DNA of 22,925 nucleotides. Source: an uncultured cyanobacterium. Its GTDB lineage: Bacteria; Cyanobacteriota; Cyanobacteriia; Cyanobacteriales; Chroococcidiopsidaceae. This document shows, in pieces, positions 15,208-22,812 of the stretch (position 1 is its first letter; each line of letters starts with the position of its first letter). Under the pieces are notes generated by a model. It did no database searches, was not told the origin of the DNA, and was given only the letters and a program-made list of their open reading frames with translations. The DNA is taken from positions 1-22,925 of the forward strand of contig CAMIFA010000076.1 in assembly GCA_946221495.1 (NCBI GenBank). Reading direction: 5' to 3'. Both the position numbers and the translations under genes were made by a program.

Positions 15208-15846
15208 AAAGAGTTTAAAAGCTTCACATTTGATCCTAAAGCTTGCCGCAAAGAACTGAATGATCTGAAAGTTCATCTTGATAGTAACTCCGAACTGAAT
15301 GAGAGGAAAGATGTGCTGCCCTTCTTTAAGAAAAGGGAACATCTTTCATCGTTCATTGGTTCCTACTTTCCGTACATTGCAAGCTTCGATAGGCTTGCTT
15401 ATGAGTATGATATTTTTGGTGATTTCAAAGCAGATTTAGCAATTGGCGATTCTGAATCAGGTTGGTATGGTTTTATAGAATTTGAAGGAGCTAGTGAGAC
15501 GAGCATCTTTGAGAAAAAGGGTGATAAAGTAACTCCCGAATGGTCTACTCGCTTTGAACATGGCTTTAGTCAAGTGGTGGATTGGTTTTGGAAGTTGTCA
15601 GCATTGGAATATACACGGGAATTTATCTCTCGGTTTGGCAATCAGTTTACAGGCTATGAGGGGATGCTAATTATCGGTAGAACTGAAGGACTAGACCAAA
15701 GAGAGCGAGATCGATTACGATGGCGGCGAGATAGACTTATTGTCAATTCCAAACATATTCACTGTGTTACTTTTGACGAACTCTACCTTCATCTTGATGT
15801 AAGACTTCGTAGTTACGAAGCTGCTTTTCTTGCTGATGAAGAATGA
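15205..15846 (+). CDS. Shedu-like (DUF4263/SduA-type) PD-(D/E)XK protein
   Basis: The protein has 213 residues. It resembles short DUF4263 proteins, the C-terminal nuclease domain of the Shedu anti-phage protein SduA: FKADLAIGDSESGWYGFIEFEGA (75-96), then RFEHGFSQVVDWFWKLSAL (116-134), YEGMLIIGRTEGLD (151-164), and RLRWRRDRLIVNSKHIHCVT (170-189) with FDEL. Asp77, Glu92, Glu94 and Gln123 fit a PD-(D/E)XK core, although the usual Lys after the Glu is not at the expected place (EFE rather than ExK). It lacks the long N-terminal region of full Shedu proteins; only about 60 residues precede the core. It overlaps a stop/start hairpin with the RelE-like gene and is probably made only by coupled translation. 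A role in defence or nucleic-acid cleavage is inferred from the family. Confidence 0.7.
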   Translation: MKEFKSFTFDPKACRKELNDLKVHLDSNSELNERKDVLPFFKKREHLSSFIGSYFPYIASFDRLAYEYDIFGDFKADLAIGDSESGWYGFIEFEGASETSIFEKKGDKVTPEWSTRFEHGFSQVVDWFWKLSALEYTREFISRFGNQFTGYEGMLIIGRTEGLDQRERDRLRWRRDRLIVNSKHIHCVTFDELYLHLDVRLRSYEAAFLADEE

Positions 15847-16005
15847 GTTTTTAGTTCCTCCTAATGCAAGCCAACTCTGAGTTGAAGCCAACTGTATTAA
15901 AGATTATAGGTAAGAGCTAGAGGTTGACTGCGTCGGCTCAACTGTATCGGTTAACTTTGTAGTATGTCCGTTAAGAAGTTTCCCCTGTCTAAGGGTCATC
16001 TCGTT

Positions 16006-17094
16006 ATGAGCAGCAAAGAACAAAATCATTATTTTCAAGAGACTGCGACCCTAACGTTACAGCCTAAGCAAGCTCCCTCAACGCCTTTATTAGGCGCAAA
16101 TTTAGCTGAATTAACTGCTTGGGTACAGCAACAAGGACAACCAGCTTATCGGGGTCGTCAGTTGTATGAGTGGATTTATCAAAAAGGTGTGCGATCGCTA
16201 GAGGAAATCTCCGTCTTTCCCAAACAATGGCGTTCCACCCTAGTAGAAGTTGAGATTGGTCGCTCAACTTTACACCATCGCTCTGTTGCACCGGATGGCA
16301 CAATAAAATATTTGCTGCGACTCGCAGATGGGCAAATTATTGAAACAGTGGGTATCCCTACTGAGAAGCGCTTGACTGTCTGCGTTTCTAGCCAGGTGGG
16401 TTGTCCGATGGCTTGTGACTTCTGCGCTACAGGTAAAGGCGGATTCAGTCGCAATCTTGCCACCCATGAAATTATCGACCAAGTTTTAACGGTTCAATTA
16501 GACTTTGGGCGGCGTGTCAGCCATGTTGTCTTTATGGGTATGGGTGAGCCGTTACTAAATACCAAGAATGTCGTCAAAGCGATCGCATCCCTCAATCAAG
16601 ATGTCGGCATTAGCCAAAGATCGATGACTCTCTCTACGGTAGGTATCCGCGATCGCATCCACCAGTTAGCTCAATATCAATTACAAGTCACTCTTGCTGT
16701 TAGCCTTCATGCACCAAATCAAGCTCTTAGAGAAAAACTCATTCCTAGCGCACACTCCTATCCTTTAGCAGACTTGTTAGCAGAATGCCGAGAATATGTG
16801 CAACTAACCAGTCGCCGCATCACTTTTGAGTACATTCTTTTAGGCGGAGTCAACGATCTACCAGAACACGCCCTGCAACTATCACAACTACTACGCGGTT
16901 TTCAAACTCACGTTAACTTAATTCCTTATAACCCCATTCGTGAGGCTGATTACCAACGACCTAACTCTCGGCGGATTCAGGCTTTTGTTAGCGTTTTGCA
17001 GCAGCAACAGATTGCTGTGAGTGTCCGTTACTCACGTGGTTTGGAAGCGGATGCGGCTTGTGGACAACTTCGAGCAACGAAACCATTGCCGTAG
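16006..17094 (+). CDS. rlmN: Dual-specificity 23S rRNA A2503 / tRNA A37 C2-methyltransferase
   Basis: RlmN is a radical-SAM enzyme that methylates C2 of A2503 in 23S rRNA and A37 of some tRNAs. Numbered from the ATG at 16006 (362 residues), it has the Fe-S motif CPMACDFC (Cys133, Cys137, Cys140), the preceding Cys126 in TVCVSSQVGC, GMGEPLLN, and the resolving Cys352 in DAACGQLR; the last closes the methyl-transfer cycle. AVSLHAPN and LIPYNP are also family features. The frame starts at an ATG at 15964, 14 codons earlier, without any ribosome-binding site. The ATG at 16006 has AGGG ten bases before it and fits the usual length of about 350-360, so I prefer it, with doubt. The last 107 bases overlap the zinc-ribbon gene on the other strand. 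Confidence 0.96.
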   Translation: MSSKEQNHYFQETATLTLQPKQAPSTPLLGANLAELTAWVQQQGQPAYRGRQLYEWIYQKGVRSLEEISVFPKQWRSTLVEVEIGRSTLHHRSVAPDGTIKYLLRLADGQIIETVGIPTEKRLTVCVSSQVGCPMACDFCATGKGGFSRNLATHEIIDQVLTVQLDFGRRVSHVVFMGMGEPLLNTKNVVKAIASLNQDVGISQRSMTLSTVGIRDRIHQLAQYQLQVTLAVSLHAPNQALREKLIPSAHSYPLADLLAECREYVQLTSRRITFEYILLGGVNDLPEHALQLSQLLRGFQTHVNLIPYNPIREADYQRPNSRRIQAFVSVLQQQQIAVSVRYSRGLEADAACGQLRATKPLP

Positions 17095-17263
17095 GGTAGA
17101 TCCCAGGAGCGTAAGCTTCGATCACTTTACCTGTAACAGAACACATTACCATCAGGTAGTCACAGCTTGGGCATTGTGTTCGTGTTAGGTGATCGCTTGA
17201 AATGTAGTAGCGTTCAGCTTCACTGCCACAGTTAGGACACCGGATTTTTTGAATTACTTGCAT
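16988..17263 (-). CDS. Small zinc-ribbon protein, cyanobacterial type
   Basis: The protein has 91 residues from the ATG at 17263, which has AGAGG at 17271-17275, seven bases upstream; a Met seven codons earlier lacks this. Two CxxC knuckles (CPNCG and CPSCD) form a zinc ribbon, and a fifth Cys lies in VMCSVTGKVIEAYAPG. Short cyanobacterial proteins of this sequence type are often labelled 'replication restart helicase PriA', but there is no helicase domain, so that name is probably wrong. The last 35 or so residues are encoded opposite the 3' end of rlmN and lack conserved-looking motifs, which suggests a stop codon was lost and the frame ran into its neighbour. Function unknown; nucleic-acid binding is plausible for a ribbon. 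Confidence 0.8.
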   Translation of the reverse strand: MQVIQKIRCPNCGSEAERYYISSDHLTRTQCPSCDYLMVMCSVTGKVIEAYAPGIYPTAMVSLLEVVHKPHPLPNHVSNGHSQQSVAAAKR

Positions 17264-17873
17264 TTTGAAACCTCTCAATGTCATGTTTTTTTAGGAAATA
17301 GTAAAAATTAAAAATAAAACACTGAAAAATTTACAATACTCAACAAAAAGCAAATCAATGTATCTAACAACTTTTTTCGGATGAAGTTAAGAACGAAATG
17401 TATCTTCTTAGCTTCTTATCTTTATTATCTCTAGATTTATAGGCATCTGCCATATAACTTTGGACATATAAGCTCATCGTGTTTTCTGTTTTCTAGGTTT
17501 GATTTTAGTGATCCCCATGTAGAATGCTTTGAAGTTATATAGAAGGCAATGGATGTTACTAAGCTCTTAACTAAAAATTACAAACCCAATAAGCTTTAGA
17601 AAAAGGTGATTAGGCTAAACCTTAATTTGACTCAGATTAGAGACTTATACATGATTTTTTAAGATTAACTTAAGAATCTTAGGACTCCACAAGTTAGAGC
17701 GCTCAGTAGTAACAAAGAACACAAAAAATCTCATTTTCAAGTTTAATTAGCCTTTTTTAAGCTAAAAGAGAGAATAAGAACACAAGCTTGCCTTAGTTAA
17801 AGTGTCTGTCAATAACCTGCCTATGCCTTTGTAGCACTCTATAAACTAGAGCGAGTAAAAGCACTGTAAAGTT
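17264..17873. other. AT-rich intergenic region between uvrC and the zinc-ribbon gene
   Basis: I see no coding frame of useful length in these bases. A short palindrome AAGATT...AATCTT (17661-17680) has an inner CTTAAG and follows TTTTTT. A weak TTAGC...GCTAA stem lies at 17747-17765. The promoter of the zinc-ribbon gene must lie in the part nearest 17263, but I cannot place it. Confidence 0.5.
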
Positions 17874-19787
17874 TTAATCATCCGACTGAGGATGGAAATA
17901 ATCGTAGATTTCTTGTGCTAAACGCGATCCAATTCCCGGAACCTCAGCTAGTTGTTGGGGGCTAGCTTGGCGAATGTAATCAATAGAGCGAAAATGTGCC
18001 AATATCTGTTTTTGGCGATGATATCCTAACCCGGGAATTTCATCTAAGCGCGATCGCCGCAGTTTATCGCTGCGCTGCTGCCTATGGAAAGTTACAGCAA
18101 ATCGGTGTGCCTCATCCCGCAACCGTCGTACTAGTTGGACTCCTGGTTGTTCTGGATCAGTCGAGAGTGGCTGAGATTCACCAGGTAAAAATATTTCTTC
18201 TCGCTGCTTCGCTAGGCTAACTACACGCAAATCATTCATTAAATTCATTTCTTGCAACACGGCGACAACCGATGAAAGTTGACCCTTACCACCGTCAATC
18301 ATGACTAAATCAGGCCAATCAGGATTGCCAACTCGCTGAAACTGCGGATCTTGGGCGTACTTACGAAAGCGACGTTGAATAACCTCGGCAAGACTGGCAA
18401 AATCATCTGAGTGACCAGCAGTAACAGTAGGATTTTTGATTTTGTAGTGACGATAGTGCTGTTTAGCTGGCAAGCCATCGATAAATACTACCTGGGAAGC
18501 TACCGCGTTTGCACCTTGAATATGAGAAATGTCGTAGCCTTCAATGCGGTGGGGTAAATCAGGTAAGTCGAGAATTGCTGCTAAATCCTCCATTGCTTCA
18601 GAATTGCGATCGCCTAACTTCTGCATTCGCTCTAATTCATATTGGGCATTACGTTCCACCATTTCAATTAGTTCTGCCTTTAGCTGCCGTTGGGGAGTAA
18701 CTATCGTTACTTTGCGCCCTTTGCGATCGCTTAAAACTTCTGCCAACATTTCCCCATCTGGTAACTCATGCTGGACTAATATTTCAGCTGGAATTTCTAC
18801 AGAATCAGCTGTTTGGTAATGCTCTTCTAATACTCGCTGTAAAATTGCTCCGGGTTCTGCATGAGCATCCGCGACAAATCCTAGTCGTCCGACTAATTGC
18901 CCAGCCCGAATTTGGAATAACTGCACACAGGCGTGTTGCTCGGAAGCGGCAAGGGCAATGGCATCCCGTGACACTGTATCATCCGGTAAAGATACCTTTT
19001 GATCAGCGTTTAACGACTTTAACCCAGCAATTTGGTCACGAATTCGCGCCGCCGACTCAAAGTTAAGTGCTTCTGCGGACTTCTGCATTTGAGCCGTCAA
19101 AATATCAATTAATTCCTGAGTTCGTCCCTGGAATACCATTGCGATTTTCTGCACAGTTTTACGGTATTCTTCTGGGGAAATTAGCTGTTGACATACACCC
19201 GGACAGCGACCTAAGTCATAGTTTAAACAAGGGCGGTCTTTAAACAAAGGTTGAGGGCGTTGGCGCAGGGCAAAGATTCGCTTCGAGATCCGTAAGATAT
19301 TCCGCAGTAGCCGGGAATCGGTATAAGGTCCGTAATACTTATCTTCTTTTTTCCCCTGGCGGCGATTGCGGGTGATAAAGATACGCGGGTAATCTTCTGA
19401 CCAAGTAATACAGACGTAGGGATATTTTTTATCGTCTTTTAACAGGACGTTGAAATACGGTTGATGCTGCTTAATTAAGTTAGCTTCTAAGGCAAGCGCT
19501 TCTGCTTCTGTATCCGTGACGATAAACTCAATTTCTCCTACTTGCCGCACCATCATCGCAATCCGATCACTTAATTTCTGCGAGTCGCGGAAATATGAAC
19601 GTACACGCGATCGCAACTTTCGCGATTTACCTATATATATAATCCGGTCTGCTCCATCGCGCATGAAATAGACTCCTGGTTCCGGTGGAATCTCTTTCAA
19701 ACGGCTTTCTAGGCGTTCTGGATCTTTAACCAGTGCCAGTGTTTTAGTTACTGGTGTCCCCTCTGGCAAAGTTTTGATATCTGTCAT
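17874..19787 (-). CDS. uvrC: Excinuclease ABC subunit C
   Basis: UvrC makes both incisions around a UvrB-bound DNA lesion in nucleotide excision repair. The protein has 637 residues from the ATG at 19787. The GIY-YIG nuclease spans about 37-115 (PGVYFMRDGADRIIYIGKS), an UVR motif lies in NFESAARIRDQIAGLK, the C-terminal RNase H-like nuclease is marked by YDISHIQG and DLVMIDGGKGQLSS, and two helix-hairpin-helix motifs end the protein (IPGLGYHRQKQIL and VPGIGSRLAQEI). The frame continues to a GTG at 19826, but the ATG has AAGGA ten bases upstream and fits the family length. The Cys cluster region reads CLNYDLGRCPGVC (Cys187, 195, 199), with Arg177 where many bacterial UvrC proteins have a fourth Cys. 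The gene stands alone. Confidence 0.97.
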   Translation of the reverse strand: MTDIKTLPEGTPVTKTLALVKDPERLESRLKEIPPEPGVYFMRDGADRIIYIGKSRKLRSRVRSYFRDSQKLSDRIAMMVRQVGEIEFIVTDTEAEALALEANLIKQHQPYFNVLLKDDKKYPYVCITWSEDYPRIFITRNRRQGKKEDKYYGPYTDSRLLRNILRISKRIFALRQRPQPLFKDRPCLNYDLGRCPGVCQQLISPEEYRKTVQKIAMVFQGRTQELIDILTAQMQKSAEALNFESAARIRDQIAGLKSLNADQKVSLPDDTVSRDAIALAASEQHACVQLFQIRAGQLVGRLGFVADAHAEPGAILQRVLEEHYQTADSVEIPAEILVQHELPDGEMLAEVLSDRKGRKVTIVTPQRQLKAELIEMVERNAQYELERMQKLGDRNSEAMEDLAAILDLPDLPHRIEGYDISHIQGANAVASQVVFIDGLPAKQHYRHYKIKNPTVTAGHSDDFASLAEVIQRRFRKYAQDPQFQRVGNPDWPDLVMIDGGKGQLSSVVAVLQEMNLMNDLRVVSLAKQREEIFLPGESQPLSTDPEQPGVQLVRRLRDEAHRFAVTFHRQQRSDKLRRSRLDEIPGLGYHRQKQILAHFRSIDYIRQASPQQLAEVPGIGSRLAQEIYDYFHPQSDD

Positions 19788-19826
19788 ATAAATATAATCC
19801 TTAACAATAGCAATCCTGATTGGCAC

Positions 19827-20336
19827 ACCTCTTACTACAAGTACGGCTGATGCTTGCTCCCAGAACTTCTCTTTCTATCATTTACCCAGAATTGAACAAC
19901 AAGCAACTTCAACAAGGAGCAGGGTTCATGGAGACGAAGGGAAACTTCATAGATGAATCGTCGTAAATAAAAATCCCGTTCGGGTCAATAAATTCATGCA
20001 TTAAAAGCAAGGAATAGAATTTTTCCTACCTCCGCTAGCCTTTATTTTCCTCAATCTACTTCAGCAACCGTAAGAATTCTGATCCTTTATATAGGCAAAA
20101 TATTACGCTTCTTCTATTTTAGAGATTTCACGCAAGCTAATTGTATGGGTGTATGTTATTATACTAGTCAACGCTATTTATAAATCGGGATTTATGAAGC
20201 TAGCATTAAATTCTGGCTTATAAAGATGAACTTATAGATAGTAAACTAATTTTTTTAAGAAACAAGTTTAAATTAGATTCAAGAGTCTAAAAAAATTAAG
20301 ATTTTTATTTCACTTATTTATATTAAAGTTTTAAAG
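19827..20336. other. Intergenic region upstream of uvrC with a short leader-like frame
   Basis: No normal gene is visible. A 12-codon plus-strand frame (19928-19966) has an ideal AAGGAG eight bases before its ATG and is followed by a CCCGTTCGGG hairpin (19975-19984). The region must also hold the uvrC promoter on the minus strand and that of the small gene at 20337. The rest is AT-rich. Confidence 0.5.
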
Positions 20337-20516
20337 ATGAATTTAGAAGAATTTGAAAATAATTACCGAAATGCTATAGAGCAAAGCCTCAACGAGCTTC
20401 AAACAGCAGCTTTGTTAGCGGCAGAATTAGAAAATAGAATTGCTGTTATAGGTGAAAACTTGCAAAATATTAGCCAAACAGTTGAAGAATTTATTGTTGA
20501 ACAAAAAGCTAAATAA
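20337..20516 (+). CDS. Small helical hypothetical protein, 59 residues
   Basis: An ATG-to-TAA frame encodes 59 residues, acidic and rich in Glu, Asn, Gln and Ala, without Pro, Cys or a membrane segment. The pattern (LEEFENNYRNAIEQSLNEL, LAAELENRIAVIGENLQNIS, VEEFIVEQKAK) has regular hydrophobic spacing typical of one or two amphipathic helices or a coiled coil. I do not recognise a named family, although it looks like the short conserved hypothetical proteins of cyanobacteria. Support: helical coding pattern over its full length and a perfect hairpin just after the stop. There is no clear Shine-Dalgarno (only TAAAG). It is convergent with the response regulator gene. Confidence 0.72.
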   Translation: MNLEEFENNYRNAIEQSLNELQTAALLAAELENRIAVIGENLQNISQTVEEFIVEQKAK

Positions 20517-20546
20517 AAACACAATTAAGGTATTTAGCTTGTGTTT
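20517..20546. terminator. Bidirectional terminator between convergent genes
   Basis: AAACACAA (20517-20524) and TTGTGTTT (20539-20546) form a perfect 8-bp stem with a 14-base loop. It starts at the base after the small gene's stop codon and ends just before the response regulator stop, serving both strands with T-rich 3' arms. Confidence 0.72.
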
Positions 20547-20548
20547 AA

Positions 20549-21004
20549 CTAACTCAACTCATCTTCAATAGCTTGTTTTAATTGACTAAGAGTCACTGGC
20601 TTAACAAAGTAGCGACGTACACCTAAGGCGAAAGCGCGTTGTTGGTCGGCTTTAAAAGCAAAAGCAGAAACGACAATTATCGCTATATACTGCCACTTAG
20701 GGTTTTGTTGGAGTTGTTGAAGTAGGGTATAGCCATCAATATCGGGTAACTTCAAGTCTAGCAAAATTAGTTGAGGCTGGAAATTAGTTAATGCCTCAAA
20801 AAATCCAGAACCACAATTAAGACTGAGAACCTGATATCCACAAAAATCTATATAGTCATGCAACATTTGACGATTCAGGTCATTATCCTCAACGAGTAAA
20901 ATCCGCTTGGGTGCTACTTCCGGAAAAATATCTACATCTGTATTTGGACGGCGAAAGTCACTATTCACAATTTGGTCAGGTCTAGAAGCTGTTAAAAGTA
21001 ACAT
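20549..21004 (-). CDS. Single-domain response regulator
   Basis: The protein of 151 residues has a 30-residue polar N-terminal tail and one receiver domain: acidic pair Glu39/Asp40 (LLVEDND), phosphoacceptor Asp83 in LILLDLKLPDIDG, switch Ser113 in VVSAFAF, and Lys135-Pro136 in YFVKPV. There is no output domain, so it should act by protein contact, as a phosphate relay member or regulator of a partner. No histidine kinase is nearby. The cognate kinase cannot be inferred. The ATG at 21004 is the only good candidate start; GAG lies nearby but no strong Shine-Dalgarno. Confidence 0.94.
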   Translation of the reverse strand: MLLLTASRPDQIVNSDFRRPNTDVDIFPEVAPKRILLVEDNDLNRQMLHDYIDFCGYQVLSLNCGSGFFEALTNFQPQLILLDLKLPDIDGYTLLQQLQQNPKWQYIAIIVVSAFAFKADQQRAFALGVRRYFVKPVTLSQLKQAIEDELS

Positions 21005-21240
21005 TTAAAGCTCAATCTCAAGGCTACAGCTAGATTTAGCATAGTTCCTGAGACTAAGCTTATCAAAATATCTAGATTTACCTTAACTTGATTCAACAGG
21101 CAACTGTTTAAAGCTACCCTAAATCTTTAAAGTGAATTTAGTTTTTCCTGTTAAGCACAAGGCGTTAATCACCACTTTTCCAAGCAGGAGTTCTTGCGGA
21201 GTTTACCAAAAATACTGGTATTATTCTTAGTCTTGGGGTA

Positions 21241-22407
21241 TTAACCAGAACGTAGAAAAGAGGCAATTCTCTCAACAGCAATTTCTAGCACATCTGGATC
21301 GTGAACTAAGGCAAACCGGACATATCCTTCACCAGATTTACCAAACCCAGCGCCGGGTGAAACAGCGACTCCAGTTGTCTCTACTAAATGCGTAGCAAAC
21401 TTAACAGAATCTTGCCAAGGTTCAGGTAACTTCCCCCAGACATACATAGTAGCTACAGGAACGGGAACGTGCCAGCCGCTACTATGCAAAGCGCTGATGA
21501 ATGCATCGCGGCGTTGTTTAAAAGTAGCAACAGCAGCCTTAACTCCTGTTTGAGAACCAGTAAGAGCAGCGATCGCCCCATTCAAGATGCCTCGGTATTG
21601 GTTAAAATCAACTGCTGCTTTCACCTGGCGTAAGGCGCGAATTAGCTGGGCATTACCAATAGCGTAGCCAATCCGGAAGCCCCCCATATTGTAGGACTTG
21701 GAAAGGGTGAAGAATTCAATTGAAATACTTTTATCTGGATCGGCTTGGAGAATCGAGGGCGCAGCATCCGCAAAGACTAAGTCAGGGTAGGGGAAGTCGT
21801 GGACTAAGACAAGGTTGTGTTGCTGGCAGAAAGTAACAGCTTCTTTAAAAAAAGCTAAAGGCGCGATCGCCGTAGTCGGATTGTGGGGATAACTCAATAC
21901 CATCAGCCGCGATTGCGCTAAAACTGGTGCGGGGATATCTGCAAATACTGGCAAAAAGGAGTTTTCTGCTGTGATCGGCATTGGGTAAATTTGACCACCA
22001 GCTAAATAAACTCCCCCAGCATGGGAGGGGTAGCCAGGATCAAGTAATAAAGCAAAATCTCCTTCATTAAGGATAGCTAAAGGTAAATGCGCCGTACCTT
22101 CCTGGGAACCAATTAAAGGTAGTACCTCGGTTTCTGGATCAACAGAAATACCGAATTTTTGCGTATACCAAAGCGCTGCTGCCTCACGAAAGGCTTGAGT
22201 ACCGTGAAACAGTAAGTAACCGTGCGTACTAGGATCAGCTAAAGATTGCGCGATCGCCTCAATTACGTGCGGCTGCGCTGGCAAGTCAGAAGAACCCAAC
22301 GACAAATCAATTAAGTTTTGCCCAGCAGAGATCGCCCGCGCCTTTGCCCGATCCATATCGGCAAATACATTAACTTGCAGAAATTCTAAACGCTTTGCAA
22401 ACTGCAT
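21241..22407 (-). CDS. Class I/II PLP-dependent aminotransferase
   Basis: The enzyme has 388 residues. The fold-type I signature is complete: SYPHNPT (Asn176 binds the PLP ring region), HDFPYPDL (Asp204), FFTLSKSYNMGGFRIGY with the Schiff-base Lys237 and phosphate-binding Arg245, and a C-terminal GEGYVRFAL region holding the substrate carboxylate Arg. The N-terminus LSLGSSDLPAQPHVIEAIA and THGYLLFHGTQAFREA resembles the DapL2/AlaC group, so LL-diaminopimelate or alanine/glutamate transamination is the most likely activity, but substrate cannot be assigned. The ATG at 22407 sits six bases from an array of heptad repeats that replaces any Shine-Dalgarno. It lies 69 bases downstream of the thioredoxin gene on the same strand. 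Confidence 0.92.
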   Translation of the reverse strand: MQFAKRLEFLQVNVFADMDRAKARAISAGQNLIDLSLGSSDLPAQPHVIEAIAQSLADPSTHGYLLFHGTQAFREAAALWYTQKFGISVDPETEVLPLIGSQEGTAHLPLAILNEGDFALLLDPGYPSHAGGVYLAGGQIYPMPITAENSFLPVFADIPAPVLAQSRLMVLSYPHNPTTAIAPLAFFKEAVTFCQQHNLVLVHDFPYPDLVFADAAPSILQADPDKSISIEFFTLSKSYNMGGFRIGYAIGNAQLIRALRQVKAAVDFNQYRGILNGAIAALTGSQTGVKAAVATFKQRRDAFISALHSSGWHVPVPVATMYVWGKLPEPWQDSVKFATHLVETTGVAVSPGAGFGKSGEGYVRFALVHDPDVLEIAVERIASFLRSG

Positions 22408-22413
22408 TTTTTT

Positions 22414-22441
22414 AGCTATCAGCTTTCAGCTATCAGCCGTC
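22414..22441. repeat. Heptad tandem repeat at the aminotransferase ribosome-binding region
   Basis: Four heptads follow one another: AGCTATC, AGCTTTC, AGCTATC, AGCCGTC (22414-22441). This is a cyanobacterial short tandem repeat. It lies 6 to 34 bases upstream of the ATG at 22407 in the mRNA. Each AGCT is self-complementary, so short hairpins can form over the ribosome-binding region. Confidence 0.8.
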
Positions 22442-22476
22442 AGCAGAGTAACGGCTTAAGTATATTAGTTTATCTT

Positions 22477-22812
22477 TTATCCTTGACTAGTTAGATGATT
22501 ATCTAGGATGCTGACTAATTTTTGTTTACCAACTGCGCCTTCTGAAGATGCCAATACTTCTGTACCTTGAATTAGGCGTAGTGCGGGTACACCTTCTACT
22601 TGGTACTGCTTAACAGTGGCAGGATTGGGATCTACTTCCATTTTAACGACCTTAAGGCGATCGCTATATGTTTCCGCAGCCCAATTAATTAAAGGTGACA
22701 TCAACCGACAAGGACCACACCAATCAGCCCAAAAATACACCAATACCGGCTGACTGGCTTGCAAAACTTGAGTTTCAAACTCATTATCTGTAATTTGAGT
22801 AACGCTGCTCAT
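22477..22812 (-). CDS. Thioredoxin
   Basis: A 111-residue thioredoxin with the classic active site WCGPC (Cys32, Cys35) in YFWADWCGPCRLM, the buried acidic and beta-strand pattern VVKMEVDPNPATVKQY, and the cis-Pro loop VEGVPALRLIQG. It reduces disulfides in target proteins, using electrons from ferredoxin- or NADPH-dependent reductase. Cyanobacteria have several thioredoxin types; the type of this one is not clear from the sequence. The ATG at 22812 is the standard start. It is upstream of the aminotransferase gene and may share its transcript. Confidence 0.96.
   Translation of the reverse strand: MSSVTQITDNEFETQVLQASQPVLVYFWADWCGPCRLMSPLINWAAETYSDRLKVVKMEVDPNPATVKQYQVEGVPALRLIQGTEVLASSEGAVGKQKLVSILDNHLTSQG

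Noticed and set aside
15964..16005. N-terminal extension of RlmN from the earlier ATG
   Set aside because: The 14 added residues lack a ribosome-binding site and go beyond the usual family length; it is kept as an alternative start only.
18509..19066. Several plus-strand frames of 63-91 codons opposite uvrC
   Set aside because: They lie wholly within uvrC, have no motifs and show no ribosome-binding sites.
19970..19990. tRNA-like TTCGGGTC segment
   Set aside because: No acceptor stem, anticodon arm or D-arm can be drawn around it; it is a small CCCG/CGGG hairpin.
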